NCBI RefSeq assembly: GCF_900048895.1
Contig: NZ_LT160640.1
Location: forward strand, 1,504,758 to 1,568,757
DNA from: Neglectibacter timonensis
GTDB taxonomy: Bacteria; Bacillota; Clostridia; Oscillospirales; Acutalibacteraceae
Direction of reading: 5' to 3'
DNA: 64,000 nt
Shown here: piece by piece, positions 8,154 through 16,363 of the stretch
Layout: each line of letters opens with the position of its first letter
Position numbering within the stretch: position 1 is the first letter of the stretch
Translations under genes and position numbers: made by a program
Notes under the pieces: model-generated
Database searches by the model: none
What the model was told of the DNA's origin: nothing
Seen by the model: the letters and a program-made list of their open reading frames with translations, nothing else

Positions 8154-9136
8154 TTGTTTATTTCCTTTCCTTTGTCAGAATATCTATTTTCTTTTAAGCC
8201 GGAGCTTCCGGCGCAGGTCTTGGAGCAGGAGGCGCAGGAACCCGTACAGGCGGGCGCCGTTGCTTGTTTACCCGTGCCGAAGCCCTTGGAGAGGGCCCCT
8301 GTGGGGCAGGCCCGGACACAGTCGCCGCAGCGGATGCATTCGGGGCTGTTGGGCGTCTTCCGGGGATCAATGCCCATTTTGCAGGTCTTTTCACAGAGAC
8401 CGCAGTTGACGCATTTGTCCTCGTCTAGACGCAAGTGGTAAAGGGAGATGGGATTGAATACGCCGTAAATCGCCCCCAGAGGACAGAGAAACTTGCAGAA
8501 GGGCCGGTAGGTGAACATGGAAAGCACCACTATGGACAGCAGCAGGAAGACCTTCCAATCAAACAGCCAGCCAATGGCAGCCTGCAGATCGGGGTTCCCC
8601 GCCACCAGGGGGATGCCGCCCAGCAACGTGCCAGAAGGACAGATCCACTTGCAGAACCAGGGATCTCCCTGGCCGATGATGTTTACTGCAAACATGGGCA
8701 GCATCAGGACGAACACTGCCAGGACAACATATTTGAGATACTTTAAGTACTTTTCTCCCGGCAGCTTTTTGAGCTTCGGCACGGGGATTTTATGAAGCAA
8801 GTCCTGTACCAACCCGAAGGGACAGAGGAACCCGCAAACGAACCGCCCACAGAACGCGCCCACCGCCACCAGGATGCCGATGACGTAAAAGGAGAACTGA
8901 TAGTTCCGGCTGCCGATGACCGCCTGAAGGGAACCGATGGGGCAGGCCCCCAGTGCACCAGGGCAGGAGTAGCAGTTCAGGCCCGGTACACAGATAGCCT
9001 TCGTGGGGCCGGTGTAGATTTTCGATTGGAGGAACCCATTTACATAGCCGTTGGTCAGCGCGGCGAAGATGATCTGTATCCAGAGGCGGATACCCTTTTT
9101 CGGCCGCCGTGGGGCCGTGTTTTCTTTGACTTTCAT
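8150..9136 (-). CDS. NapH/CcoG-like membrane polyferredoxin
   Basis: 328 residues. The protein has about five membrane segments carrying paired CxxxCP motifs (CGFLCP, CKWICP, CKFLCP), as in NapH, NosR and CcoG proteins that move electrons through or to the membrane. Towards the C-terminus there are two classical 4Fe-4S clusters (CVNCGLCEKTCKMG and CIRCGDCVRACPTG), then a Cys-rich tail (CTGSCASCSKTCAGS) that could bind a further metal or pass electrons on. Its neighbours are a small CXXC membrane protein 9 nt upstream and the TlpA lipoprotein overlapping downstream. I infer that the trio carries reducing power from inside the cell to the external thioredoxin. The electron donor cannot be told from the sequence. 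Confidence 0.85.
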   Translation of the reverse strand: MKVKENTAPRRPKKGIRLWIQIIFAALTNGYVNGFLQSKIYTGPTKAICVPGLNCYSCPGALGACPIGSLQAVIGSRNYQFSFYVIGILVAVGAFCGRFVCGFLCPFGLVQDLLHKIPVPKLKKLPGEKYLKYLKYVVLAVFVLMLPMFAVNIIGQGDPWFCKWICPSGTLLGGIPLVAGNPDLQAAIGWLFDWKVFLLLSIVVLSMFTYRPFCKFLCPLGAIYGVFNPISLYHLRLDEDKCVNCGLCEKTCKMGIDPRKTPNSPECIRCGDCVRACPTGALSKGFGTGKQATAPACTGSCASCSKTCAGSSGLKENRYSDKGKEINK

Positions 9137-9145
9137 ACGCCCTCC

Positions 9146-9292
9146 TTAACCGATACCGATACATTCCAAGCAGATGGCCGCCGCCTTTTTGAGCACAGTC
9201 AGGTGCTCCTCCCGCAGAAGTCCGAACCCGACGAATGCCAGGCCCAGGACAAGGCAGGCGATGCCAATGCGCCGCCGTTTCTTTTCCGTCAT
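9146..9292 (-). CDS. Small CXXC membrane protein (CD1871A-like)
   Basis: 48 residues: a basic start (MTEKKRRR), one membrane segment, a short soluble part, and the ending AICLECIGIG with a CLEC redox pair. This matches the pattern of a small family named after Clostridioides difficile CD1871A, as I recall it. The start at 9292 has GGGAGGGG 8 nt upstream and overlaps the stop of the ATPase gene as ATGA. Placed between an ABC ATPase and a polyferredoxin, it may be a relay or assembly subunit of the electron path to the TlpA lipoprotein; that role is inferred. Confidence 0.75.
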   Translation of the reverse strand: MTEKKRRRIGIACLVLGLAFVGFGLLREEHLTVLKKAAAICLECIGIG

Positions 9293-9975
9293 CCGGCTTC
9301 CCCTCCCGTCCCCATATAGACAAGGCCGCCGCCCTTGTTGAGCCCCCAGATTTCGTCCGCGCAGCGGGTGACCTTCTGCGAATGGGTCACAATGATCACG
9401 CACTTGTTCTGTGAGTGGGCCAAATCGACCAATATCTTCATCACGTCCTTCTCTGTCACCCGGTCCAGGTTTCCGCTGGGCTCGTCGGCCAGCAGAAGAT
9501 CCGGCTCGTGGGACAGGGCGCGGGCGATAGCCACCCGCTGCTGCTCTCCGCCGGAGAGGCTCAGCACGCGGCGGCCCGCCGTCTCTTCGTCGATGCCCAC
9601 GCTCTCCAGCAGGGCCAGGGCATAGGCCCGGCTGTCCTTCCGGCGGACGCCGCTGATGGCCATGGACAGCTCGATGTTCTCCAACGCACTTTTATTGAGA
9701 AGCAGGTTGTAGCCCTGGAAGACGACGCCGATCTTTTTGGCTCGGTAGTCGTCCCGGTCCAGCCTGCTCAGGTCCTCGCCCTCATACAGGATCGTCCCCT
9801 CCGTGCAGGTGTCCAAACCGGCCAACAGGGAGAGCAGGGAGGTTTTGCCCGCGCCGGATTTTCCGACGATGCAGTAGACCCTGCCTGCCTCGAAGTCCGC
9901 GCTCAGTCCCCGGAATACCGGTTTCGTGGTTTTTTCGTAGGTGTACCCCACGTCTTTCAGTGATAAAACAGCCAT
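9289..9975 (-). CDS. MacB/LolD-type ABC transporter ATP-binding protein
   Basis: 228 residues, normal for the family. Walker A is GKSGAGKTS, the signature is [15 protein letters not shown], Walker B is LLLADEPSGNLD, and the H-loop is VTHSQ. The GNLD variant of Walker B is typical of ATPases that pair with FtsX-fold permeases and drive changes outside the membrane instead of pore transport. It lies 16 nt downstream of its permease gene and overlaps the CXXC gene by 4 nt. It probably powers the permease next door, perhaps to control the redox proteins made from the same operon. Confidence 0.9.
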   Translation of the reverse strand: MAVLSLKDVGYTYEKTTKPVFRGLSADFEAGRVYCIVGKSGAGKTSLLSLLAGLDTCTEGTILYEGEDLSRLDRDDYRAKKIGVVFQGYNLLLNKSALENIELSMAISGVRRKDSRAYALALLESVGIDEETAGRRVLSLSGGEQQRVAIARALSHEPDLLLADEPSGNLDRVTEKDVMKILVDLAHSQNKCVIIVTHSQKVTRCADEIWGLNKGGGLVYMGTGGEAG

Positions 9976-9991
9976 GTGGTTTTCTCCTTTG

Positions 9992-11365
9992 TCAGTTCCG
10001 CTCGCGCAGGATGCGCATGGGCTCGTATTTCATCGCGCAGGCGGTGCTGACCGCGCCTGCCGCCGCCGTCAGGACCAGGGCGATACCCGCTAGCTCCGTG
10101 ACGGTGGTGAGGCTCAGTGCCGCGCTGATATGGGTGATGGGCGTGTTTTCGGTGGCCAGTCCGCCGAAGGAGTACGCGCCTGTTCCGCCGGCGAGGGTCG
10201 GCCCACCAAGTGCCTGGGACATCTGGTGCGAGAGCAGCAGATCAGTGATCGGTTGGGAAAACAGGCTGCCCAGGGCGACGCCAAGGGCCAGGCAGACCGC
10301 CATGATGAGCACGGACTCCAAGATCAGTTGGGCCGCGACTTTTCCCTTTTTCATGCCCATGGCCCGCAGGACGCCGATCTCATATTTCCGCTCCCGCACC
10401 ACCAGTGAAGAGAGGATGAGCAGGACGGCGGCGCCCAGCGCCAGGACCACACAGAGGAAGATCAGCGAGATGGTGCCCATCTGCTCCACGGGCTTCACAA
10501 AGGCGTCGTAGGCGACGGCGTCGGTGCTCAACTTGTAGTATTCAGAAAGGCCGGCGGCGTAAGCCTCCTGTGCGAAGGCGTCCAGATCCCTGGGATTCTT
10601 CAGGAAAAAGGAGGCTTGGAATACGGGCTCGTAGGTATAGCGCGGATCTGTCAAAAGACGGTATTTGGTGAAGATATCGCTGTCGACATTCATCTCTCCC
10701 TCGTCATAGTCCCAGTGATAGACGCCGCTGACCTTGAGGGTCATCTTCTCCAGGGCCCGGCCCTGCTTGTCGGTATAGTAGATGCTCTTGGCTTGAAAAG
10801 TATCTCCGGGCTTCAGGCCGTTCAGTTCCGCCAAGGTGTCGGAGATTACGCATTCGTCCTCCGCCGTGGGGAACCCCCCCTCGATGAGCTTGACTTTTCC
10901 ACCCTGGAATGCCTCGGCCTGGCTCACATCCTCGAAGCCATAGAGGTAGTACTGGGGGCGGCGGGTCTTTACAAGGTCCTCGCCCGCCCGCTGCATCTCG
11001 ATGTCCCGTTTGTCCACTGGATTGCTGTACTTCAGCTCGTCGGCGATGGCCTCCATCTGAGCGCTGTACACCGTCTTTTTCAGGTATGGGGAGGCGGCCA
11101 GCTTTTGGATTAGTTCGTCGGTGAGGGTGGGCCTTCGGAATGTATCGTCCTCTCCTGCCGCCTCGCTGACCTTCCTATCGTCCACGTTCAGGAGCACCTC
11201 GGTGCTCAGCCGGTCCTTATACTGCTCCGCCATGGAGTTGGAGCCGTTGTAAACTACCAGCGCCACACAGCTCATGGTGATAACCAACAGAAAGATCGCT
11301 GCCGTCAAAAGGTTTCGTCCTGTGTTTCGGAACAGGTTTTGAAGCGCATTTTTTAAAATATACAT
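9992..11365 (-). CDS. FtsX-like ABC permease with extracytoplasmic PCD domain
   Basis: 457 residues. TM1 is near 18-40, a large external domain fills about 45-300, and three further membrane segments lie at about 305-330, 355-380 and 420-445. The C-terminal FtsX core contains the usual RKYEIGVLRAMGMKK stretch. The external domain contains VISDTLAELNGLKPGDTF and LKVSGVYHW, which align with the middle domain of the TlpA lipoprotein at the other end of the operon. This is the first gene of the operon; its promoter lies in the symmetric region shared with the response regulator. The substrate is unknown. Confidence 0.88.
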   Translation of the reverse strand: MYILKNALQNLFRNTGRNLLTAAIFLLVITMSCVALVVYNGSNSMAEQYKDRLSTEVLLNVDDRKVSEAAGEDDTFRRPTLTDELIQKLAASPYLKKTVYSAQMEAIADELKYSNPVDKRDIEMQRAGEDLVKTRRPQYYLYGFEDVSQAEAFQGGKVKLIEGGFPTAEDECVISDTLAELNGLKPGDTFQAKSIYYTDKQGRALEKMTLKVSGVYHWDYDEGEMNVDSDIFTKYRLLTDPRYTYEPVFQASFFLKNPRDLDAFAQEAYAAGLSEYYKLSTDAVAYDAFVKPVEQMGTISLIFLCVVLALGAAVLLILSSLVVRERKYEIGVLRAMGMKKGKVAAQLILESVLIMAVCLALGVALGSLFSQPITDLLLSHQMSQALGGPTLAGGTGAYSFGGLATENTPITHISAALSLTTVTELAGIALVLTAAAGAVSTACAMKYEPMRILRERN

Positions 11366-11400
11366 CGGGTGTTCACTCGTTTCTCTTGGGATTGACCTGA

Positions 11401-11488
11401 GTATAGCACAGGCAATGTTAACGCAAAAGCAAGGCGTTTTTCAGTACTGTTCCGTCTTGCCGCAGAATTAACATTGCCTGTGGTATAC
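11401..11488. promoter_or_regulatory. Mirror-image divergent promoter and operator
   Basis: A 21-bp stretch ending at 11421 is repeated in inverted form at 11468-11488 with one mismatch; the core is CACAGGCAATGTTAA / TTAACATTGCCTGTG. Each copy ends in the TATACT -10 box of one promoter: leftwards for the permease operon, rightwards for the two-component genes. Neither promoter has a good -35, so both probably need an activator binding the repeat. The obvious candidate is the OmpR-type regulator encoded at 11522. Confidence 0.7.
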
Positions 11489-11521
11489 TATTTTATAAAT
11501 TTATTAAAATCATGGTGGGTG

Positions 11522-12196
11522 ATGGCAATGCGCTTATTGGTGATTGAGGACAACCGGGAGCTGGCGGACCTGATGAAGGAGAAACTGTCCGGCTTTGGAT
11601 ACGTATGCGACGTGGCCTATGACGGAGAAAACGGAGACTTAAAAATTTCAGATAACGATTACGATGCGGTCCTGCTGGACCTGAACCTGCCGGACCGGGA
11701 TGGCTTCGGCCTGCTGGAGGATTGGCGGGACCGGGGGCTTTCCGTGCCCGTGCTGATCGTAACCGCCCGGGGTGAACTGGAACAGCGGGTCAAAGGACTG
11801 CGGCTCGGCAGTGACGACTATATCACGAAGCCCTTTGTATTCGTTGAGCTTGACGCCCGCATCCAGGCGGTGATCCGTCGGTTTCGTGGCCGGGCTAATC
11901 CGGCAATTATCATCGGCGGACTGTCAATCGATCCGGCTACCCGGCATGTCACGTTGGACGGGCAGGAAATTCCCCTTTCCGCCAAGGAATTCGACATTTT
12001 GGAATACTTGGCCAGTTGTCACCCCCGGATCATCTCCAACGAGGAACTGGCAGAGCATGTCTATGACGAGGATTTCGATCCCTTTTCCGGAGTCATCCGG
12101 GTCCACATGGCGAATATCAAGAAAAAGCTGAAAACAGGAGGCACATCCATCCTGTGCAACGAAAAAGGAAAGGGGTATTATCTGTGTCTGGAGTAA
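11522..12196 (+). CDS. OmpR-family response regulator
   Basis: 224 residues from the ATG at 11522 (MAMRLLVIEDN); the ATG at 11528 is equally possible and both follow a weak GGTGGG site. The receiver domain (1-115) has the acidic pair ED, the phosphorylation site in VLLDLNLPDRDG, the Thr of VTARG and the Lys of YITKPF. The C-terminal winged helix (about 130-222) has LSAKEFDILEYL and ends KGKGYYL. The gene faces the FtsX/ATPase/TlpA operon across the mirrored operator and overlaps its kinase by 13 nt. It most likely activates both promoters. Confidence 0.9.
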   Translation: MAMRLLVIEDNRELADLMKEKLSGFGYVCDVAYDGENGDLKISDNDYDAVLLDLNLPDRDGFGLLEDWRDRGLSVPVLIVTARGELEQRVKGLRLGSDDYITKPFVFVELDARIQAVIRRFRGRANPAIIIGGLSIDPATRHVTLDGQEIPLSAKEFDILEYLASCHPRIISNEELAEHVYDEDFDPFSGVIRVHMANIKKKLKTGGTSILCNEKGKGYYLCLE

Positions 12197-13236
12197 AAAA
12201 GCGGACCTGGCTTCTGATTGCAGGTTATACCCTCTTGCTCAGTCTGTGCATCGTCTTGTGTTTTTACCTGTTCGTGCGTAATTCCAGCGCGGATACCAGC
12301 GAGCTGCCGAAGATATTGTTCTACACACGAAGTGGGCAGGCCGTTCCGGACAACTCCATCACTTCGGCGGAGCTCCATGACTACTTCCGGGCGGCTTTTT
12401 TCCGCTACTTGCCCATGTTGATTGCCGCAGTATGCCTGCTGGTCCTGTTGTTTTCCTGCGTGCTGCTGTTAGGTGTCCGTGCCCTGGAGCGCAGGCACAA
12501 CAGGGTCATTGCCAGCGATTTGCGTGACTTGACGGAAGCGGAGCTGGATCGCGTCCGTGAGATGGATTTGAAAGAAGAGTATCAGGGCATCCATGAACGG
12601 CTTTCCGCATATGAGGAAGACCAGCGGCGGCTCCACTCCTTCATCGCCCACGAGCAAAAGAATTTAATCATGCTGATCAAAGCCCGGCTCAATCCGGCAT
12701 CCGATCCGCTACTGGTCAAGGACATCGACAAGCTGGCCCAATCGGTGGACGACATTCTCACGATCTCCGCACACCGGGACACCAGCCGGGAGACGGTGGA
12801 CCTGGCGTTGATTGCGGCGGAGGAATGTGACGCCTACCAGGGGGTGTGCCGCAGTTTAACCTTTCAGTTTGACGAAGACGGCTCCTATACGATTCTGGGG
12901 AAGGAGCAGTGGCTGCGGCGGGCCGTGGATAATTTACTGGACAACGCCGTCAAATATGGGGGCGGAAACCCAGTCGTGGTGACCTTGGAGCAGCAGCACG
13001 ACAGCGTTTTGCTCCATGTGCGGGATCACGGCCACGGTATGAGCGAGGAGGAAGAGGAACCGATTTTCGAGCATGGCTATCAAATTAGGGCTTTAAACAA
13101 GGACGGTTACGGAATTGGCCTGAGCCTTGTCCAGCACGTCTGCACATTATGTGACGGCTTTGTCCGGGTCCGCAGTTATAAAGAACAAGGCAGTGAGTTC
13201 ATTTTGGCGTTTCCCCTCATATCCGCGGGGCGCTAA
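12184..13236 (+). CDS. Sensor histidine kinase, two membrane segments
   Basis: 350 residues from the GTG at 12184, with AAGGAAAGGGG 8 nt upstream; this start overlaps the regulator gene. TM1 is about 8-29, TM2 about 78-100, with a 48-residue outer loop. The phosphoacceptor region is FIAHEQKNLIML, where the proline of the usual HE.R.PL box is missing. The ATPase domain has the N box DNLLDNAVKYGGG, the G1 box DHGHGMS and G2 GYGIGLSL. The small sensor loop suggests that the signal comes through the membrane or from the neighbouring permease, as in Bce-type systems. Confidence 0.88.
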   Translation: MSGVKKRTWLLIAGYTLLLSLCIVLCFYLFVRNSSADTSELPKILFYTRSGQAVPDNSITSAELHDYFRAAFFRYLPMLIAAVCLLVLLFSCVLLLGVRALERRHNRVIASDLRDLTEAELDRVREMDLKEEYQGIHERLSAYEEDQRRLHSFIAHEQKNLIMLIKARLNPASDPLLVKDIDKLAQSVDDILTISAHRDTSRETVDLALIAAEECDAYQGVCRSLTFQFDEDGSYTILGKEQWLRRAVDNLLDNAVKYGGGNPVVVTLEQQHDSVLLHVRDHGHGMSEEEEEPIFEHGYQIRALNKDGYGIGLSLVQHVCTLCDGFVRVRSYKEQGSEFILAFPLISAGR

Positions 13237-13317
13237 ACACGCACCTGTGGGTCTGTCCTCCAATTTTCCAGCGCATGGTAATTTTTAAATTTATGCAGTT
13301 TTTTTGGGGACGATATT

Positions 13318-13605
13318 ATGGAACCCGGAAATAAGCTATATCGAAGAGATTTGGAGAAAAATCTGGACGTTTTGGCGGTCCACTGGGACGAACTTTTAAG
13401 AGGAGAGCCTGTCTCCCTTACGGCCCGGATGGACAGCACGGTGAGGACGTCTGGCTTCAGACGAGTATGATCTGTGTTGGCTGGCAGGATGATAAGCCGA
13501 TCTATCTCACAATTTTTATTGACATCACCAACGAGACAGAACTGCGAGAGATACAGAAAAGACTGGAAAAGCAGGCGGCAGAACTAAAGGATGCCCTGTG
13601 CTGTT
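13318..13605 (+). pseudogene. Frameshifted PAS-domain remnant
   Basis: A frame from the ATG at 13318 (MEPGNKLYRRDLEKNLDVLAVHW... RGEPVSLTARM) ends at a stop at 13464. The following PAS-like text continues in another frame (GEDVWLQTSMICVGWQDDKPIYLTIFIDITNETELREIQKRLEKQAAELKDAL). Together they read like the PAS core and coiled linker common upstream of kinase or GGDEF domains. The catalytic part is gone. GGGG before the ATG is only a weak ribosome site. I take it as a decayed gene with one frameshift near 13440. Confidence 0.55.
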
Positions 13606-14011
13606 CTTTTCGGCATATGCCTTACATTTCCGAAGCTGACCCTCAATGCTTTCTTTCCGCTGGTTATCAGAAGAATACCGGGCATAGTTCCCGCGTTCAT
13701 GGATTCTTACCTTCCATCATTTTCAGCAGAGTTTCCTTTAATTACATTTTATCCCGCGACAAAGTGCAATTCAGATGACATATTGCAGTTGTTATTGTTC
13801 AGTCATCCGGTATATAATAATTTAAATTAACTGAGACAGGACAGCTGTTGAGAAACGGGGAATTTCAGAACGAAGAGCGCAGAAGCTTTGTGAAGAAAAC
13901 CGTGTTCCCAGCGCGGGGCGTTGCAGCCGCATGCGGACGATTTCCAGGAAAGCGGAAAAGCCTTAGGACTGCCGGAATCAAAAATAATCGGACAGCGAAT
14001 GGGGATAGAAT
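13606..14011. other. Low-GC stretch before the second two-component system
   Basis: Open frames here are short and have no recognisable protein features. The stretch holds the end of the PAS remnant and AT-rich sequence around 13790-13830 that could contain the promoter of the downstream regulator (TATAATAATTTAAATTAA). No clear -35 was seen. Confidence 0.35.
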
Positions 14012-14692
14012 ATGAAGTGTTTTCTAATTGTGGAAGACGACGAGAACCTGAGCCGCGGGATTGCTTTTGCTTTTGAAAGGGACGGTTATCAAATACTATC
14101 GGCAAATACCATTGCGAAGGCAAAGAGTTTGCTGAAACTGCACAAGGCAGACTTGATGATTCTGGATCTTGGTTTACCAGATGGAGACGGAATCACTTTT
14201 TGCAAAGAAATTCGTTCAGGCTCTACTATGCCGATTATCATGCTTACTGCCCGAGATTTAGAGACAGATCAAGTATCGGGTTTGTTGGCCGGCGCGGATG
14301 ATTACGTCATAAAACCGTTTTCGCTTTCTGTTTTGAGAGCCAGGGCAGAAGCCCTTCTTCGCCGCACAGAGACAAGCGCTGATTCTGTGATACAGGACGG
14401 CATCTACCGGCTGAACACAAATCTCTGTAAGTTTTACCGGGAAAAAGAAGAGATAGCAATCAGTACCACCGAATACAGACTGCTGTCCTATTTGATGGCA
14501 AACTCCGGACAGGTACTTTCAAAAGAGCAAATCTTATCTGCATTATGGGATAACGACGGCAATTTTGTTGATGAAAACACGGTGTCCGTGAACATCAGCC
14601 GCTTACGTTCCAAAATAGAGGTCGATCCCAAACATCCGAAAGTGATTAAGACCATACACGGTATCGGTTATGTGTGGAATGGAGGTCAATAA
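14012..14692 (+). CDS. OmpR-family response regulator (Bce/Vra-like system)
   Basis: 226 residues. The receiver has ED at the start (FLIVEDDENL), the phosphorylation Asp in LMILDLGLPDGDG, the Thr in MLTARD and Lys in VIKPFSL. The winged helix contains ISTTEYRLLSYLMANSGQVLSKEQIL and ends IHGIGYVWNGG. The kinase gene starts directly at the stop codon, followed by an ABC ATPase and a large FtsX permease. This order is typical of systems that sense and resist cell-wall-active peptides; the inducing compound is not evident. Confidence 0.9.
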   Translation: MKCFLIVEDDENLSRGIAFAFERDGYQILSANTIAKAKSLLKLHKADLMILDLGLPDGDGITFCKEIRSGSTMPIIMLTARDLETDQVSGLLAGADDYVIKPFSLSVLRARAEALLRRTETSADSVIQDGIYRLNTNLCKFYREKEEIAISTTEYRLLSYLMANSGQVLSKEQILSALWDNDGNFVDENTVSVNISRLRSKIEVDPKHPKVIKTIHGIGYVWNGGQ

Positions 14693-15610
14693 GTGGTTCT
14701 CGCGATGACAATTTGCCTCGCGGCATTATGCTGCGTTTTGAGCGTATTTTTGAGCTGGCGGTATATTCAAAAGACATATGCGGCCATTGATACTATATTC
14801 GACAGCATTCTGGCTCAGAAAGCCGGTCTCTCCTTTGAAACAGAATTGGACAGCCGGCTTTCCAAACTGACACATAAGGCCATAAAAATAGTTCAAATGA
14901 ACAGTGCCGACGTTGTCCAATTGGGGCAGGAAAAGCAAACCATACAAAGCTTACTGTCTGATATGTCTCATCAGATGAAAACGCCGCTTTCCAGCATCTC
15001 TATGTATATCGATTTACTGCTGGAGGGCAATCTTTCCAGCGGAGAACAGCGGGAGTTTTTTACCCGTATAAAAGCCGGCACGGAAAAGCTGGGCTGGCTG
15101 ATGGACAGCCTGATCAAAATGTCAAGGTTGGAAGTCGGCGCCATTGAACTCGCTCCCGTTCCAGCCGGGATCAAACAAACCATTTCAGACAGCATCAGTA
15201 TGGTGTTGGCCGCAGCTGCCAAAAAGAACATCTCGATTCAGGCGGAACCCTTTATGGATACCCCTTTGCTTCACGACAGAAAATGGACTGTGGAAGCCAT
15301 GGCAAATGTTCTGGAAAATGCTGTAAAATATTCGGAAGCCAACAGTAAAATTTGTATTTCTGTAGAAGCACTGCCCCTTTATACAAAGATCAATTTTACA
15401 GACCATGGGGTTGGAATCGCGCCCGAAGAATGGAATTCCATCTTCAAACGGTTCTACCGGGGAAAGAACGTAAAAATGACAGATGGGGCCGGACTGGGCC
15501 TTTACCTGGCCTCCTTGATTTTAGAAAAGCAAGGAGGTTATATTCTGGTCGATTCCGAGCCAAACAAGGATACGACCTTCTCCATGTTCTTGCAAAACTG
15601 TAAGAAATAA
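14693..15610 (+). CDS. Sensor histidine kinase (Bce/Vra-like system)
   Basis: 305 residues, starting at GTG 14693 with GGAGG 8 nt upstream. Only one clear membrane segment is seen (about 3-22), with almost no external part, so it probably senses through a partner. The H box is SDMSHQMKTPLSSI, the N box LENAVKYSE, G1 DHGVGI and G2 GAGLGLYLA. It sits with regulator 14012, ATPase 15680 and permease 16360, all in one direction. Confidence 0.9.
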   Translation: MVLAMTICLAALCCVLSVFLSWRYIQKTYAAIDTIFDSILAQKAGLSFETELDSRLSKLTHKAIKIVQMNSADVVQLGQEKQTIQSLLSDMSHQMKTPLSSISMYIDLLLEGNLSSGEQREFFTRIKAGTEKLGWLMDSLIKMSRLEVGAIELAPVPAGIKQTISDSISMVLAAAAKKNISIQAEPFMDTPLLHDRKWTVEAMANVLENAVKYSEANSKICISVEALPLYTKINFTDHGVGIAPEEWNSIFKRFYRGKNVKMTDGAGLGLYLASLILEKQGGYILVDSEPNKDTTFSMFLQNCKK

Positions 15611-15679
15611 GGTGAAAGCTGTTAGGAGCCTGTAAGATTTCCCGGGTAAGATAAAACACACGAAAGGGGTGTGTGATCG

Positions 15680-16363
15680 ATGCCATTATTAGAAACCCAT
15701 GAACTGAAAAAGTATTATGGAAGGGAGCCGAATATGGTTCGCGCTCTCGACGGTGTGAATTTAACCGTGGAAACGGGGGAATTTGTTGCCGTGGTTGGGC
15801 AATCGGGCTCCGGTAAGAGTACGCTGCTGCATATGCTCGGCGGTCTTGATCAGCCCACCAGCGGATATGTCGTTGTGGAGGGGCACGAACTGAACGGGAT
15901 GTCTGACGAACAGCTTACAATATTCCGCCGGCGGAATATCGGGTTCGTATTTCAAAACTATAATCTCGTTCCGATTTTGAATGTTTACGAAAATATTGTG
16001 CTGCCGATCGAGCTAGACGGCAACACAATCGATACCGATTTTGTAAGTGAAATTGTAAATACCTTGGGCTTGGATGGAAAACGCGGTAATTTTCCAAATG
16101 AGCTTTCCGGCGGCCAGCAGCAGCGAGTAGCGATCGCCCGGGCTCTTGCTACAAAACCGTCTATCCTGTTGGCAGACGAACCCACCGGCAATTTGGACAG
16201 CAAAACCAGCCAGGATGTATTGGGCGTTTTAAAACTGACCTCTACACAGTTTCACCAAACTATCATAATGATTACCCACAATGAGCAGATTGCCCAGCTT
16301 GCAGACCGGATCATTCATATTGAGGATGGGAAGATGATCCGGGAAGGGTGCGGTAGACGATGA
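15680..16363 (+). CDS. MacB/BceA-type ABC transporter ATP-binding protein
   Basis: 227 residues. Walker [11 protein letters not shown]-loop QNYNLVP, signature [15 protein letters not shown], Walker [14 protein letters not shown]-loop ITHN. The ribosome site is AAAGGGGTGTG. A gap of 69 nt separates it from the kinase gene, and its stop overlaps the permease start by 4 nt, so the two are translated together. It powers the FtsX-type permease that follows. Confidence 0.92.
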   Translation: MPLLETHELKKYYGREPNMVRALDGVNLTVETGEFVAVVGQSGSGKSTLLHMLGGLDQPTSGYVVVEGHELNGMSDEQLTIFRRRNIGFVFQNYNLVPILNVYENIVLPIELDGNTIDTDFVSEIVNTLGLDGKRGNFPNELSGGQQQRVAIARALATKPSILLADEPTGNLDSKTSQDVLGVLKLTSTQFHQTIIMITHNEQIAQLADRIIHIEDGKMIREGCGRR

